From: Nitratireductor mangrovi | Lineage (GTDB): Bacteria; Pseudomonadota; Alphaproteobacteria; Rhizobiales; Rhizobiaceae | Direction of reading: 5' to 3' | NCBI RefSeq assembly: GCF_007922615.2 | Contig: NZ_CP042301.2 | Location: 1,860,001 to 1,924,000, forward strand | Length of the DNA stretch: 64,000 nucleotides | In this document: positions 45,530 through 55,289 of the stretch, piece after piece | How positions within the stretch are numbered: the stretch's first letter is position 1 | Layout: every line of letters starts with the position of its first letter | The notes under the pieces: model-generated | The model's database searches: none | Seen by the model: only the letters and a program-made list of their open reading frames with translations | Told to the model about the DNA's origin: nothing | Translations under genes and position numbers: made by a program

Positions 45530-45787
45530 CTAGTTGTCCGGTTTGTCGGCGTTCGTCGCCGACGTCACAACAGGCCGCTCCGCCGGCACGCGCAAATCGG
45601 TGTCTTCGACCCCGCGCTGCCACGGATCGACCATCTGCATCACCGAATTGGAGGCAGCGGCGTCACCGGCTCCTGTGGTCACGCCCTCGATGCGCAGAAA
45701 ATCGTCATTGGCGCAGCCTGAAAGCAGCAGCGCTATCGCCACGCCCGCGCCGGCAAACGCGGAGCGCAAAGGAGAGATCGGCTTCAT
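45530..45787 (-). CDS. Small lipoprotein in the cpaD position of the Tad operon
   Basis: An 85-residue protein with signal and lipobox (ALLLSGC, Cys near residue 25) and a mature part with FLRIEGVTTGAGDAAASN and QMVDPWQRGVED. It is much shorter than classical CpaD (about 200 residues), although it lies between cpaC and cpaE where cpaD normally is. It may be a reduced CpaD or a separate outer-membrane lipoprotein. Its start overlaps the cpaC stop (ATGA). Confidence 0.8.
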   Translation of the reverse strand: MKPISPLRSAFAGAGVAIALLLSGCANDDFLRIEGVTTGAGDAAASNSVMQMVDPWQRGVEDTDLRVPAERPVVTSATNADKPDN

Positions 45788-47232
45788 TCTGCAAGCTCCA
45801 GGAAGTGGCCGGGACCGGAGGCTACGGCGGCGGACTGGACGCCGCCGACCCGGGCGGCCGCCTGCGCGCGGCGGCCATCGACAAGACGCGCCTCCTCCTG
45901 ATCGCCGAGGAAATAGTCGACCGGGCTCGCCGGTGCGGTCTTGTCGGTAGCCGCGACCGGCTTCTTCGACGGGTCGATCGGCTTCACCAGGTACGGCGTA
46001 ACAATGATCACGAGGTCGGTCTCGCGACGCTGGTAGGCCTTCGAGGAGAACAGCTTGCCCAGCACCGGCAGCCGCGACAGGCCAGGCACGTTCTGCGTCG
46101 TGACGTCGTTCTGGGTCTGCAGCAGGCCGGCGATCATGAAGCTCTGCCCGCTCTTCAGGTCGACGGAAGTGTGGGCGCGGCGCACAATGAAGCCCGGGAT
46201 GGCGATGTCGCCGATCTGATAGGAAGCCGAGGTATCGATCGAGGAGACTTCCGGCTCGATCTCCAGGCTGACCAGCCCATCGGCGAGCACCTGAGGCGTG
46301 AAGTCGAGCCCGACACCGTATTTCTTGTATTCGACGACGATCTTGTCCTCGTCCTGGGCAACCGGGATCGGGAACTCGCCACCGGCCAGGAAGCTCGCCT
46401 TTTCGCCCGAGCGGGCAATCAGGTTCGGTTCGGCCAGACGCCGGGCTACGCCCTTGTCTTCCAGTGCACGAATGGCCAAGTCGACGGAGAAGCCTCCGGA
46501 GACCAGTCCGGCGATAATGCGGCCAGCCGGCGTGTTGGACGACGAGTTCGGATTGGAGTTGAACGAGACGCCGCCGCCCGCGCCGACATAGCTGACGCCC
46601 AGGGCGGTCCCGAGTTCCTGGCCGATCTGGCGGTTGATCTCGATGAAGCGGACGTTCAACTGCACCTGCTGCGAAGAGGTGATGTCGACCGAATTGATGA
46701 TCTCCTCGCCGTCGGAAAAGCGGCTGGCGATACGCTGCGCCTTGTCGGCTGCCACGGCGTCCTCTGCCTCGCCCGACAGCACGAGCCGGCCATTGGCGCT
46801 CTCGACCTTGATCTTGGCGCCCGGCACCGCCTGGCGGATGGTCGTGGCAAGCCGGTTGGTGTCGAGCGTGACCTCGATGTCGACGGTGCCGACCAGTTGC
46901 TTCGCCTCGTTGAAGAGCGCGATGCCGGTGGTGCCGAGCTTGTGGCCGAGCACGTAGAAGGAACGGTCGGTGAGCGGGTTGACGTTGGCGATCTCGGGAT
47001 CACCGATGACGATTTCGTAGAACGGTGTGTCGGTGCGGATGGTCTGCGGCTTGCCGCGCGCGACCTTGACCGTCGCCGGCCGTGAGGCGGAAATCTGCAC
47101 GACGCGGCTGGTACTGTCGCCATTGGCCTCGGCCGATCCCAAAAATGGCACCGCGGACAAGCAAAGCGCCAGCAGGAAACGCCCCGCTGCGGCGCGCAAG
47201 CGCCTCGTTTTGATCACCCCGCGATCAGACAT
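45784..47232 (-). CDS. cpaC: Tad pilus secretin CpaC/RcpA
   Basis: A 482-residue outer-membrane secretin. It has a signal peptide (residues about 1-35), an N-terminal BON/pilus-assembly domain (GKPQTIRTDTPFYEIVIGDP), and the C-terminal secretin domain (VARRLAEPNLIARSGEKASFLAGGE, DFTPQVLADGLVSLEIEPEVS, SFMIAGLLQTQNDVTTQ, VPGLSRLPVLGKLFSS). It forms the channel for the Flp pilus. ATG at 47232 follows GGGGAACTGAG. It is flanked by cpaB and the small lipoprotein gene. Confidence 0.94.
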   Translation of the reverse strand: MSDRGVIKTRRLRAAAGRFLLALCLSAVPFLGSAEANGDSTSRVVQISASRPATVKVARGKPQTIRTDTPFYEIVIGDPEIANVNPLTDRSFYVLGHKLGTTGIALFNEAKQLVGTVDIEVTLDTNRLATTIRQAVPGAKIKVESANGRLVLSGEAEDAVAADKAQRIASRFSDGEEIINSVDITSSQQVQLNVRFIEINRQIGQELGTALGVSYVGAGGGVSFNSNPNSSSNTPAGRIIAGLVSGGFSVDLAIRALEDKGVARRLAEPNLIARSGEKASFLAGGEFPIPVAQDEDKIVVEYKKYGVGLDFTPQVLADGLVSLEIEPEVSSIDTSASYQIGDIAIPGFIVRRAHTSVDLKSGQSFMIAGLLQTQNDVTTQNVPGLSRLPVLGKLFSSKAYQRRETDLVIIVTPYLVKPIDPSKKPVAATDKTAPASPVDYFLGDQEEARLVDGRRAQAAARVGGVQSAAVASGPGHFLELAE

Positions 47233-47269
47233 CTCAGTTCCCCTCGCCGGACAACCGGCTCCCCTTCGA

Positions 47270-48169
47270 TCACTCCTCGGGCGCAATCACCTTATAGCTC
47301 TGCGCCTCGAGCCCGCGCGTGACGATCACCGTCTTGAACTGCGGCCCTTCCTCGGCGGTCATGCGTTCCACCGCCTGCGAAATGCGTTCGGCGACCGAAC
47401 CGCCGAAAGCCGAGATGGTCATCACGCCGGCTTCGGTCGTCCTGGCCTCGCCCGCCGAACGCAACGAGAGCGACAGCGAGCCGACCGTGCGGGCCAGTGC
47501 GATCTTCTGGGCGCCGTCGACCGTCACCTCGACAGTGACCGAATTGACCACCTGGGGACTTGTCTGGCGCTCGTCGGCACCCTGCCCCACGGTCAGAACC
47601 TTGACGTTTTCGAGCACGATCTCGCTGGTCACCGTCGAACCGGACGCGCCTTCGGCGGCACGCGCCACCTCGGCGATCTGGCCGGCATTGCGGGTCAGCA
47701 TGATGTCGACGCGGTCGCCGGGCGTCACGAAACCTCCGACCCCCGCGATCTCGTCGGTCTTGATGGTGACGGCGCGCATGCCGGGCGAAAGCAGATTGGA
47801 GAGAGTCGCGCGGCCATCCGGGCCCGAGAGCTTGGAGGCCAGAACAGGCTCGTTGGGCTCGATCGGCGAAAGCACCACTCGCCCGCCCTGTGCCAGCAGC
47901 CCATCGATGCTCGCGAACGCGCCTGCAGGCAGCGCCTTTTCCGGCCAGCTGATTTCGGCAAGCGCATCGCGATCGAGATCCGCGCCGTAGCGCAGCGGCT
48001 TCTGCGCCACCACGATGGTACCGAACGCGATGCGCGGAGCCGGAATCGCGACCTCGACCTCGGCCGTGCGCGCGCTGGCGGCACTCTTGAGCCAGTAGTC
48101 GGCAGCGAAGATCGCAATTGCGCCGAACACGGCCGCAATGCCGATCATGGTGATGATCTTGCTTCTCAC
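47270..48169 (-). CDS. cpaB: Tad pilus assembly protein CpaB/RcpC
   Basis: A 299-residue protein with one N-terminal TM (IITMIGIAAVFGAIAIFAADYW), a SAF domain (IPAPRIAFGTIVVAQKPLRYGADLDRDAL-type, split here) and the RcpC/CpaB domain (GMRAVTIKTDEIAGVGGFVTPGDRVDIMLT). It works with the secretin in the outer membrane. The GTG start at 48169 was chosen because it places charged residues before the TM. It is the first gene of the operon on this strand in the window, and 245 bases separate it from divergent parE; pilin and peptidase genes are not here. Confidence 0.92.
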   Translation of the reverse strand: MRSKIITMIGIAAVFGAIAIFAADYWLKSAASARTAEVEVAIPAPRIAFGTIVVAQKPLRYGADLDRDALAEISWPEKALPAGAFASIDGLLAQGGRVVLSPIEPNEPVLASKLSGPDGRATLSNLLSPGMRAVTIKTDEIAGVGGFVTPGDRVDIMLTRNAGQIAEVARAAEGASGSTVTSEIVLENVKVLTVGQGADERQTSPQVVNSVTVEVTVDGAQKIALARTVGSLSLSLRSAGEARTTEAGVMTISAFGGSVAERISQAVERMTAEEGPQFKTVIVTRGLEAQSYKVIAPEE

Positions 48170-48414
48170 AAAAAAAGCCCCGCAGATCGCCCAGTTCGTT
48201 CGATCAAGGAGCAAGCCTGCGCGACAAAGCTGAAAAAAGGACCAGTGCGGTCGTTAAATTGCCGCGCAAATCGCGCAACTGGTTAGCCGCGCGTTAGCCT
48301 GAATGTGCAGAATTGACGTTTCCCGACCCTCGACCCGACAGGGCCTGATATCAAGGCCGGCCGGTTTCGTGGCAGTATCGAAAGTGATTCGCAGACCGGA
48401 CAATCCAGGTACCC

Positions 48415-50466
48415 ATGGACGACAGCAACGACCTTTTCGCAACGCTCGACAAAGGCACGCCACGGCCGGCGCCGGATGCCGCGCCGGCGCCACGCAAGGC
48501 GCCTGCCGAACGGCCGCTCGCGCCGCCAAAAGATGGCAGCGAAGCCTACAGTGCCGCCGACATCGAGGTTCTGGAGGGGCTGGAGCCGGTACGGCGGCGG
48601 CCCGGCATGTATATCGGCGGCACCGACGAGAAGGCGCTGCATCACCTCTTTGCCGAGGTGATCGACAATTCCATGGACGAAGCGGTCGCTGGCCACGCGA
48701 CCTTCATTGAGGTCGAACTGGGCGCCGACGGCTATCTGACCGTCACCGACAATGGTCGCGGCATCCCGGTCGACCCGCATCCGAAGTTCAAGACCAAGTC
48801 GGCGCTGGAAGTGATCATGACCACGCTGCACGCCGGCGGCAAGTTCGATTCCAAGGTTTACGAGACGTCCGGCGGCCTCCACGGCGTAGGCGTCTCGGTG
48901 GTCAACGCGCTGTCGGATTCGCTTGAGGTAGAGGTAGCGCGCGGGCGCCAGCTCTATCGGCAGCGCTTCGCGCGCGGCAAGCCGCTGGGACCGCTGGAAA
49001 AGCTCGGCGAGGTGCACAACCGGCGTGGCACCCGGGTGCGGTTTCACCCCGACGCTGACATTTTCGGCAAGGGCGCGCATTTCGAGCCGGCGCGCATCTA
49101 CCGGATGGCGCGCTCGAAGGCCTATCTGTTCGGCGGTGTCGAAATCCGCTGGTCTTGCGCGCCGGAACTGATCACCGGCAAGGATCAGACGCCGGACAAG
49201 GCCGTGTTCCATTTCCCGGGCGGGCTCAAGGACTATCTCACCGCTTCGCTTGGCAGCGAGTTCCAGGTCACCCGGGAGATGTTCGCCGGCAAAAGCGAAC
49301 GCCAGGGTGGCCACGGCTCGGTCGAATGGGCCGTCACCTGGTATGGCGGCGACGGCTTCGTCAATTCCTACTGCAACACGATCCCGACGGCCGAGGGAGG
49401 CACCCACGAGGCCGGGTTCCGCGGCGCGCTGATGCGGGGCCTGCGTGCCCATGCCGAGCTGATCGGCAACAAGCGCGCCTCCATCATCACCTCCGAGGAC
49501 GTCATGGTGTCGGCGGCGGGCATGCTGTCGGTCTTCATCCGCGAGCCGGAATTCGTCGGCCAGACCAAGGACCGGCTGGCGACTGTCGAGGCTCAGAAGA
49601 TTGTCGACGCCGCGGTGCGCGACAGTTTCGACCACTGGCTGGCCGACAATCCCCAGGAAGCGACCAAGCTTCTCGACTGGGTGATTGCGCGCGCCGACGA
49701 ACGCGTGCGCCGGCGCCAGGAGAAGGAGGTTAGCCGCAAGAGCGCGGTCAGGAAGCTGCGCCTGCCGGGCAAGCTCGCGGACTGTTCGCAGAACGCGGCG
49801 GCGGGCGCCGAAATCTTCATCGTCGAGGGTGACTCGGCCGGAGGCTCCGCAAAACAGGCGCGCGACCGGCAATTGCAGGCTGTGCTGCCGCTGCGCGGCA
49901 AGATCCTGAACGTCGCCAGCGCCGGCCATGAGAAGCTGACCGGCAACCAGCAGATTGCCGACCTGATCCAGGCGCTCGGTTGCGGCACGCGCTCGAAATA
50001 CCGCGAGGACGATCTTCGCTACGAGCGTGTGATCATCATGACCGACGCCGACGTCGACGGCGCCCATATTGCCTCCCTCCTGATCACCTTCTTTTACCAG
50101 GAGATGCCGGAACTGATCCGCGGCGGCCATCTCTTCATGGCGGTGCCGCCGCTTTATCGCATCAGCCAGGGCGGCAAGGTCGCCTATGCGCGCGATGACG
50201 CCCACAAGGACGAATTGCTGGCGAACGAATTCACCGGGCGCGCCAAGATCGAGGTAAGCCGGTTCAAGGGTCTGGGCGAGATGATGGCGGCGCAGCTCAA
50301 GGAAACCACCATGGACCCGAGGAAACGGACCTTGCTCAGGGTCGACGTGCTCGACGATCCCGAAGCAACCACCTCGACCGTCAGTGCGTTGATGGGCACA
50401 AAGCCGGAAGCGCGCTTCCGGTTCATCCAGGAGCGGGCAGAGTTTGCCCGCGATCTCGATATTTGA
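48415..50466 (+). CDS. parE: DNA topoisomerase IV subunit B
   Basis: A 683-residue GyrB/ParE-type ATPase. The GHKL ATP site is visible in VIDNSMDEAVAGHA, DNGRGIPVD and GLHGVGVSVVNALS; the TOPRIM domain in EIFIVEGDSAGGSA and IMTDADVDGAHIASL; the C-terminus has GLGEMMAAQLKETTMDP. The length and lack of a large insertion fit ParE rather than GyrB. Together with ParC (not in the window) it decatenates replicated chromosomes. Divergent from the Tad operon. Confidence 0.95.
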   Translation: MDDSNDLFATLDKGTPRPAPDAAPAPRKAPAERPLAPPKDGSEAYSAADIEVLEGLEPVRRRPGMYIGGTDEKALHHLFAEVIDNSMDEAVAGHATFIEVELGADGYLTVTDNGRGIPVDPHPKFKTKSALEVIMTTLHAGGKFDSKVYETSGGLHGVGVSVVNALSDSLEVEVARGRQLYRQRFARGKPLGPLEKLGEVHNRRGTRVRFHPDADIFGKGAHFEPARIYRMARSKAYLFGGVEIRWSCAPELITGKDQTPDKAVFHFPGGLKDYLTASLGSEFQVTREMFAGKSERQGGHGSVEWAVTWYGGDGFVNSYCNTIPTAEGGTHEAGFRGALMRGLRAHAELIGNKRASIITSEDVMVSAAGMLSVFIREPEFVGQTKDRLATVEAQKIVDAAVRDSFDHWLADNPQEATKLLDWVIARADERVRRRQEKEVSRKSAVRKLRLPGKLADCSQNAAAGAEIFIVEGDSAGGSAKQARDRQLQAVLPLRGKILNVASAGHEKLTGNQQIADLIQALGCGTRSKYREDDLRYERVIIMTDADVDGAHIASLLITFFYQEMPELIRGGHLFMAVPPLYRISQGGKVAYARDDAHKDELLANEFTGRAKIEVSRFKGLGEMMAAQLKETTMDPRKRTLLRVDVLDDPEATTSTVSALMGTKPEARFRFIQERAEFARDLDI

Positions 50467-50540
50467 GCCAGGTCAAGCACCACCTGATTGCTAAACCTTC
50501 GGTGATGCTTGCAACCATCTGTTGATGCGTTGCAGGAAGG

Positions 50541-50561
50541 GCGTTCCAGACACTGGAACGC
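50541..50561. other. Perfect 9-bp hairpin after parE
   Basis: GCGTTCCAG-aca-CTGGAACGC lies 75 bases after the parE stop. It has no T-run and could be an operator for the following CHAT gene or part of a terminator. The rest of the 206-base gap holds no other clear element. Confidence 0.4.
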
Positions 50562-50672
50562 ATCTTGCGGACTTCTCTACGTTGCCTCGCCCGGTGGCTG
50601 CCGCATTTTCCGGCAAGATGACCTAGATGTATCACGACTTTCTCTGAACGGGAAAACGACTAACCTTTGCCT

Positions 50673-53600
50673 ATGGAATGCCTGAAACGTCTGGCTGGAA
50701 TTGCCGTCGCGCTGACGCTTGGCTGGGCCTGCGTGGCAAACGCGCAGAGCGTTGCTCCGGCAACGGTCGAGGCCATCACGCAGGCCCGCGATCTCGCGCA
50801 AGGCACGGAGGCCGATGTCGATCGGGCGCTCCGGCTCCTCGATCAGGCGCGGAGCGCGCTGGACGAAGCGGACCATGTCAACCGCTATGTTCTGGCCGCA
50901 TCGGCGGCCTCGATCGCGCGGATCAAAGGACGGCTGGCGCGCGCAGGAGACCTGTTTGCGACCGCAGCCGAGGCCATCGCCCAGGTTGACGGCCAAGAGG
51001 ATCGCCACGCGTCGACGCTGGAGGCCCGCGCCAACACGCTGCTGGAAGCCGGCCGGACCGAGGCCGCGCGCGGGGCCTATGAAGAGGCAGATGCATTGCG
51101 CACCACGAGCGGCACCGCGCGCACGAGCGCGGCACTCGACGGCGCCACCGCCCGCCTCACCCAGGCGGTCATCTCCAACATCGAACCCCAGATCGTCGCC
51201 GCCATGCAGCGGCTGGCGGTTGCGCTGCCCAACAATCCGGACCTGCAGCCGCGAGCCGAGCTTTCGGGGCTCATCGCCCTGGCGCGCGGCTACGGCCATC
51301 TCGGACTTTACGACGGGATGCTGGCCTTTTCAGAAAGCGCCGAGCAGTTCCTGCTGACCGCCGGAACCGAACGCAAGCTCGCCGCCGCCGGCAATTCGGG
51401 TGGTGTACTCGCTTGCGTCGAGGAAGAGGCATCGCGGCGCGACCTCGCCAGCGTGCTGATCTTGGCTGCGGAGTTTGACGCCGCCGAACGCGTACTCACC
51501 GGCGCGCTCTTTCTCGAGAGCTGTGCCGAGATCGTCGCCGGGCCGCAGGGCCGCTACCTAAGAAGCATGCTGGCGCGGCTGGCGCTGGCTGCGGGCGCTC
51601 CGGTGATTGCGCAGACACGCCTCGCCGAATTCGTCCGCAACGACAATGACGGCGACGTCGAGGGCCTCGACAGGGCGCTCGCCGAAGCGCGGCTGGCGGC
51701 GGCCGAAACCCAGTTGGGCTTCCTCGGCCGGGCCGAGCGCTTCTACGCCAGCGAAGCCGCCGCCAGGGGGTTCGAACTCGTGGACTACCAGGTCGAACAC
51801 CTGATCGCCTGGTCGCTGCATGACTTCCTCTCCGATCGCAGCGGCGCTGCGCTTGATCGGCTTGCGATCGCGGCAAGGACTGTGGATGAGAAGCGACCAC
51901 ACGACTGGCTGTTGCGGGCGCGGATCGATTTCCGCCGCGCCTACCTGCTCATCGACGAGGGACACGTGGTACAGGCCCGGCTGGTGAGAAAGGCGTTCGA
52001 GGATCGACTGGAAAGCCACCCCGGCAAGGCCGAGGGCACGGCGAAGCTGGCCTTCGGCACCCCGAGGGCCGACGCGATTCTCGCCTCGCTGCGCGGGTTG
52101 TTCGACCTGCTCGTGGCCACCGAAACGTCGGACGCGGACGCCGTCGCTGAGGCCCTTGCCGCCTTCAAGACAGCCGGCGCTCCATCATTGCCCGGACTGG
52201 AATATTTCGGCCAGCGCGCCGTCCTCGATGCCTGCGTAATGACCAGCGCGATGAGGGTCTGCAGCAGTGAGATGGCGATGAATTTCGCCCTGCCCTACAA
52301 CGTGCCTTATCGCCTGCCGACCCTGCTTTCCTCGCAACAACTGCCGAACCTTTCGGGAGATCTTTTCCGCTACGGTCCGCTGCGCGAGCGACTCTATGAG
52401 CCGCTGAGCGCCAGGCTCTGGCAAGCTGCTCGCCGCGCTGCAAAGGAAGCCCGCGAGGCGGTCGGCAACAATCCCGACTATGCGATCCTGTCCGCCGCGA
52501 TCGAAGGCGGCGGCACGGCATTCGAGATGGCCCAGCAGCTTATCGAAGGCGGCGCCGAGACGACAGCAACACAGGTTTCCTTCCGGTTGGCGGCCGGCGA
52601 CAGCAGGCTCGGCGAGTTGATCCGCCACCGCGACCAGCTTTCGGAGCGCATTTTGCGGGCGCGGCTTACGTTGCTCGACAGCAGCAATCACGCGGTAGAC
52701 GACGACCTTGCCGAACTCGCTGACGTGCAGCAACGGATCATGGAAGACTTCCCGGACTTCAGGGCGCGCTACCGTTCCGATCCGATCAGCTGGTATGACA
52801 TACGCCAGCTGCTGCGGCCGACCGAGGCGGCCATGCTTATCCACACCGCCGACGCGTTCACCGACGTGTTCCTCGTCGACAACGAAAGGCTCTACTGGCA
52901 CCGCGCCGACCTCGGCAGAGCGGAAATGACGCAGCGCGTGCGCGCCCTGCGCGCCGGCCTCGACCCGACTGGCGGCGCACGCAGCGTAAAGGCGCTGAAT
53001 AGCGTGAAGGACAGAACCGGTTTCGATCATACGGCCGCCCATGCTCTCTACCGAAAACTGTTTTCCGGACTGGACGACGCAATTGGCGACAAGGAGCTTC
53101 AGGTCGTCGTCAACGGGCCGTTGGCCGCCTTGCCGCTTTCGGTGCTCGTCACCGATCTGCCGGCTCAGGAAGGCGAGAGTGCAAGCAGACGCACGCAATG
53201 GCTCGCCTTGCGCAACGCGGTAACGGTCTTGCCGTCGCTTGCCATGCTGCGGCTGCGTGACACGGCAAAAGCACCCACGCCCGGCACGGGTTTCGTCGGC
53301 TTCGGCGACCCCGCCTTTGCCGGCAACGCCAGCGAGAACGCGACAACCCGCGCTGGCAGAGCTGCCATCCTGTCGGAACTCGCGCCCTTGCCCGGCACGC
53401 GCCGCGAGATCGAGGCGATCGCGTCGATCTTCCCCTCCGAGGCACGCGATATCCGCCTTGGCGAGGCGGCGACGGAAGCGGCCGTGCGTGGCGCCGACCT
53501 CACCGGGCACGGCGTCGTCGCATTTGCCACCCATGGCCTGCTGGCGGGCGATCTCGGCGCCGACAGCGAGCCCGGGCTGGCGTTCACGCGGACCGGGAGC

Positions 53601-53975
53601 ACCGCGGAGGATGACGGTTTCCTCACCGCGTCCGAGGCCGCGACGCTCAAGATCGACGCCGACTGGCTCTTGCTTTCGGCATGCAATACGGCGGCTTCGG
53701 ATGGCGATCCGGACTCCGGCGGCTATTCCGGGCTGGCTCGCGCCTTTCTGTTTGCCGGTGCGCGCTCGATCCTTGTCTCGCACTGGCCGGTGCGGGACGA
53801 CGCCGCCCCTGCCCTTACCGTCAGCGCGATCAAATGGTTGCGGGAAAACCCCTCGGAAAGCCCGGCGCGGGCGCTGCAGCAGGCGATGGTCGAGATGATC
53901 CGCTCACCACAGCTTCCAGGTCATGCGGACCCCTCGGCCTGGGCGCCGTTCGTACTTTTTTCCGGAGGCCGCTAA
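50673..53975 (+). CDS. Secreted CHAT-domain (caspase-like) protein
   Basis: An 1100-residue exported protein with a signal peptide (cleavage near ANA|QS, residue 24). Residues about 30-650 are helical, TPR-like repeats (AGDLFATAAEAIAQVDGQ, ALRTTSGTARTSAALDG); about 770-1100 is a CHAT domain. The catalytic dyad is clear: His954 in FATHGLLAG and Cys1004 in LLSACNTAASDG. CHAT proteases are a cysteine-peptidase clan including separase-like enzymes and Craspase. Here it is a stand-alone, exported form with no effector or CRISPR gene nearby. ATG at 50673 gives the signal peptide directly. The cognate substrate is unknown. Confidence 0.88.
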   Translation: MECLKRLAGIAVALTLGWACVANAQSVAPATVEAITQARDLAQGTEADVDRALRLLDQARSALDEADHVNRYVLAASAASIARIKGRLARAGDLFATAAEAIAQVDGQEDRHASTLEARANTLLEAGRTEAARGAYEEADALRTTSGTARTSAALDGATARLTQAVISNIEPQIVAAMQRLAVALPNNPDLQPRAELSGLIALARGYGHLGLYDGMLAFSESAEQFLLTAGTERKLAAAGNSGGVLACVEEEASRRDLASVLILAAEFDAAERVLTGALFLESCAEIVAGPQGRYLRSMLARLALAAGAPVIAQTRLAEFVRNDNDGDVEGLDRALAEARLAAAETQLGFLGRAERFYASEAAARGFELVDYQVEHLIAWSLHDFLSDRSGAALDRLAIAARTVDEKRPHDWLLRARIDFRRAYLLIDEGHVVQARLVRKAFEDRLESHPGKAEGTAKLAFGTPRADAILASLRGLFDLLVATETSDADAVAEALAAFKTAGAPSLPGLEYFGQRAVLDACVMTSAMRVCSSEMAMNFALPYNVPYRLPTLLSSQQLPNLSGDLFRYGPLRERLYEPLSARLWQAARRAAKEAREAVGNNPDYAILSAAIEGGGTAFEMAQQLIEGGAETTATQVSFRLAAGDSRLGELIRHRDQLSERILRARLTLLDSSNHAVDDDLAELADVQQRIMEDFPDFRARYRSDPISWYDIRQLLRPTEAAMLIHTADAFTDVFLVDNERLYWHRADLGRAEMTQRVRALRAGLDPTGGARSVKALNSVKDRTGFDHTAAHALYRKLFSGLDDAIGDKELQVVVNGPLAALPLSVLVTDLPAQEGESASRRTQWLALRNAVTVLPSLAMLRLRDTAKAPTPGTGFVGFGDPAFAGNASENATTRAGRAAILSELAPLPGTRREIEAIASIFPSEARDIRLGEAATEAAVRGADLTGHGVVAFATHGLLAGDLGADSEPGLAFTRTGSTAEDDGFLTASEAATLKIDADWLLLSACNTAASDGDPDSGGYSGLARAFLFAGARSILVSHWPVRDDAAPALTVSAIKWLRENPSESPARALQQAMVEMIRSPQLPGHADPSAWAPFVLFSGGR

Positions 53976-53991
53976 AGCGCTCCGGCAGCCG

Positions 53992-55134
53992 TCAGGCCGC
54001 CGCGATCGCCATGGCATGACCGCGGGCGTTGTCGCGCAGCACGTCGAGATGGATCGATTTCAGGAGGTTGGCGAGCCCGGTGCAGTCGACCGGGTCGGCC
54101 GCAATGCCGTTCTTGTCCTGCAGCCCGCGCAGCATCAGGAAAGACACTTCCTGGGCGCCAGCGACACGCTTGCCGTTGGCGACCTCGCGCCAGATACGCA
54201 AGGCGGAAAGAATGGTGCCATGAAGGCCCGCAGGGAGTTTCGCGGCCCGGAAGAGCGCGCAGAGCGCCCCGTCGCGCCCGCCGGCAAGCAGCGAACGCAC
54301 GCGGATTTCAGACTGCCCGGAGAGCGCGACCAGCGCGGCACCGAGGAAATCAATCTTGCCGTACGCGACCACTCGCACCAGGAAGGCCGTGGTCAGGTCG
54401 CCGCGCAGGCGCAGATGCTCCACCAGCGCCGCGTGTTCGCCGGTGCGCACGCTTTCGATCAGGGTCAGGGAGGCGCGCGTGCAAGCCTCGCGCGTCAGCC
54501 GTTCGGCTCGCGAGCGGCCGATCAGCGCCAGCACCAGCGGTGCGTCCCGGAAAGCCTCACCAAGCTTGAGCAGAAGTTCGTGTCGTGTTTGCGGGGGCAG
54601 TTGCGGGTGCGCGACGAGCGCTTCACGAACGAGAGCGACATGGCCGAAACGTTCGGCAATGCGGCGGAAGCTGAAGGACGCGATGCCGGCACCGGAATTT
54701 TTCAGCAGTGACACGCAAGCCTTTTCGCAACCGACTTCGGCGATCGCCGCCGACAGCGACATGGAAACGGCGGCGCGGGCCGCGATCAGCGCTTGCGAGG
54801 CATCGCCGGCGGCGGCTACCAGATCGATGAGATCCGCGTCCGTCAGGACCGGCGACAGCGCCAGTACCGGTGCTGCGACCTCGGGCTGGTCGGCGGCAAG
54901 CGCCGAAACGATCTGCTGCGGTGCGCGCGGGCTGAGAGCCAGCGCCTCGGCCATGGCCAGACGTACCTTCGGCGATGGATCGTCGAGCAGCATCGTCAGC
55001 GCAGCCTCTGCCGCGCACCGATCCTCAAACTCCAGCGGCGAGACGATATAGGCGCGGGCAAGCGCGTTGGCAGCCGCCGCGCGCTCGGCGACCCGCGCCG
55101 TTTCGATCCATTTGAGGAAGTGATGAACGATCAT
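53992..55134 (-). CDS. DUF2336 family protein
   Basis: A 380-residue, mostly helical protein of the alphaproteobacterial DUF2336 family. It shows HEAT-like repeats (MLLDDPSPKVRLAMAEALAL, HPQLPPQTRHELLLKLGEAF) and a C-terminal region rich in short helices. No enzyme motif was seen and no function is established. It is convergent with the CHAT gene (16 bases apart) and divergent from the MaoC gene. The 155 bases before the MaoC gene show nothing beyond a GAGGAGGG ribosome site. Confidence 0.85.
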   Translation of the reverse strand: MIVHHFLKWIETARVAERAAAANALARAYIVSPLEFEDRCAAEAALTMLLDDPSPKVRLAMAEALALSPRAPQQIVSALAADQPEVAAPVLALSPVLTDADLIDLVAAAGDASQALIAARAAVSMSLSAAIAEVGCEKACVSLLKNSGAGIASFSFRRIAERFGHVALVREALVAHPQLPPQTRHELLLKLGEAFRDAPLVLALIGRSRAERLTREACTRASLTLIESVRTGEHAALVEHLRLRGDLTTAFLVRVVAYGKIDFLGAALVALSGQSEIRVRSLLAGGRDGALCALFRAAKLPAGLHGTILSALRIWREVANGKRVAGAQEVSFLMLRGLQDKNGIAADPVDCTGLANLLKSIHLDVLRDNARGHAMAIAAA

Positions 55135-55289
55135 CCGTGTCTGTCGCGCCCCACCGATGCGACGACCGTAGGGTCAATTGGTTTACGAACGGTTCACCAT
55201 GCCTGTTAACCGGCAAGCAACCACATGAACGCTTGCGGCGCGCCCATCAGGCTCCTATCAGACACCATGCCGGCAAGAGGAGGGTGTCG

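Noticed and set aside
42897..45533. 878-codon plus-strand frame across cpaF and cpaE
   Set aside because: It is antisense to two clear pilus genes and has the composition of a shadow frame.
48283..50205. 640-codon minus-strand frame across parE
   Set aside because: ParE motifs on the plus strand are unambiguous; the antisense frame is a GC artefact.
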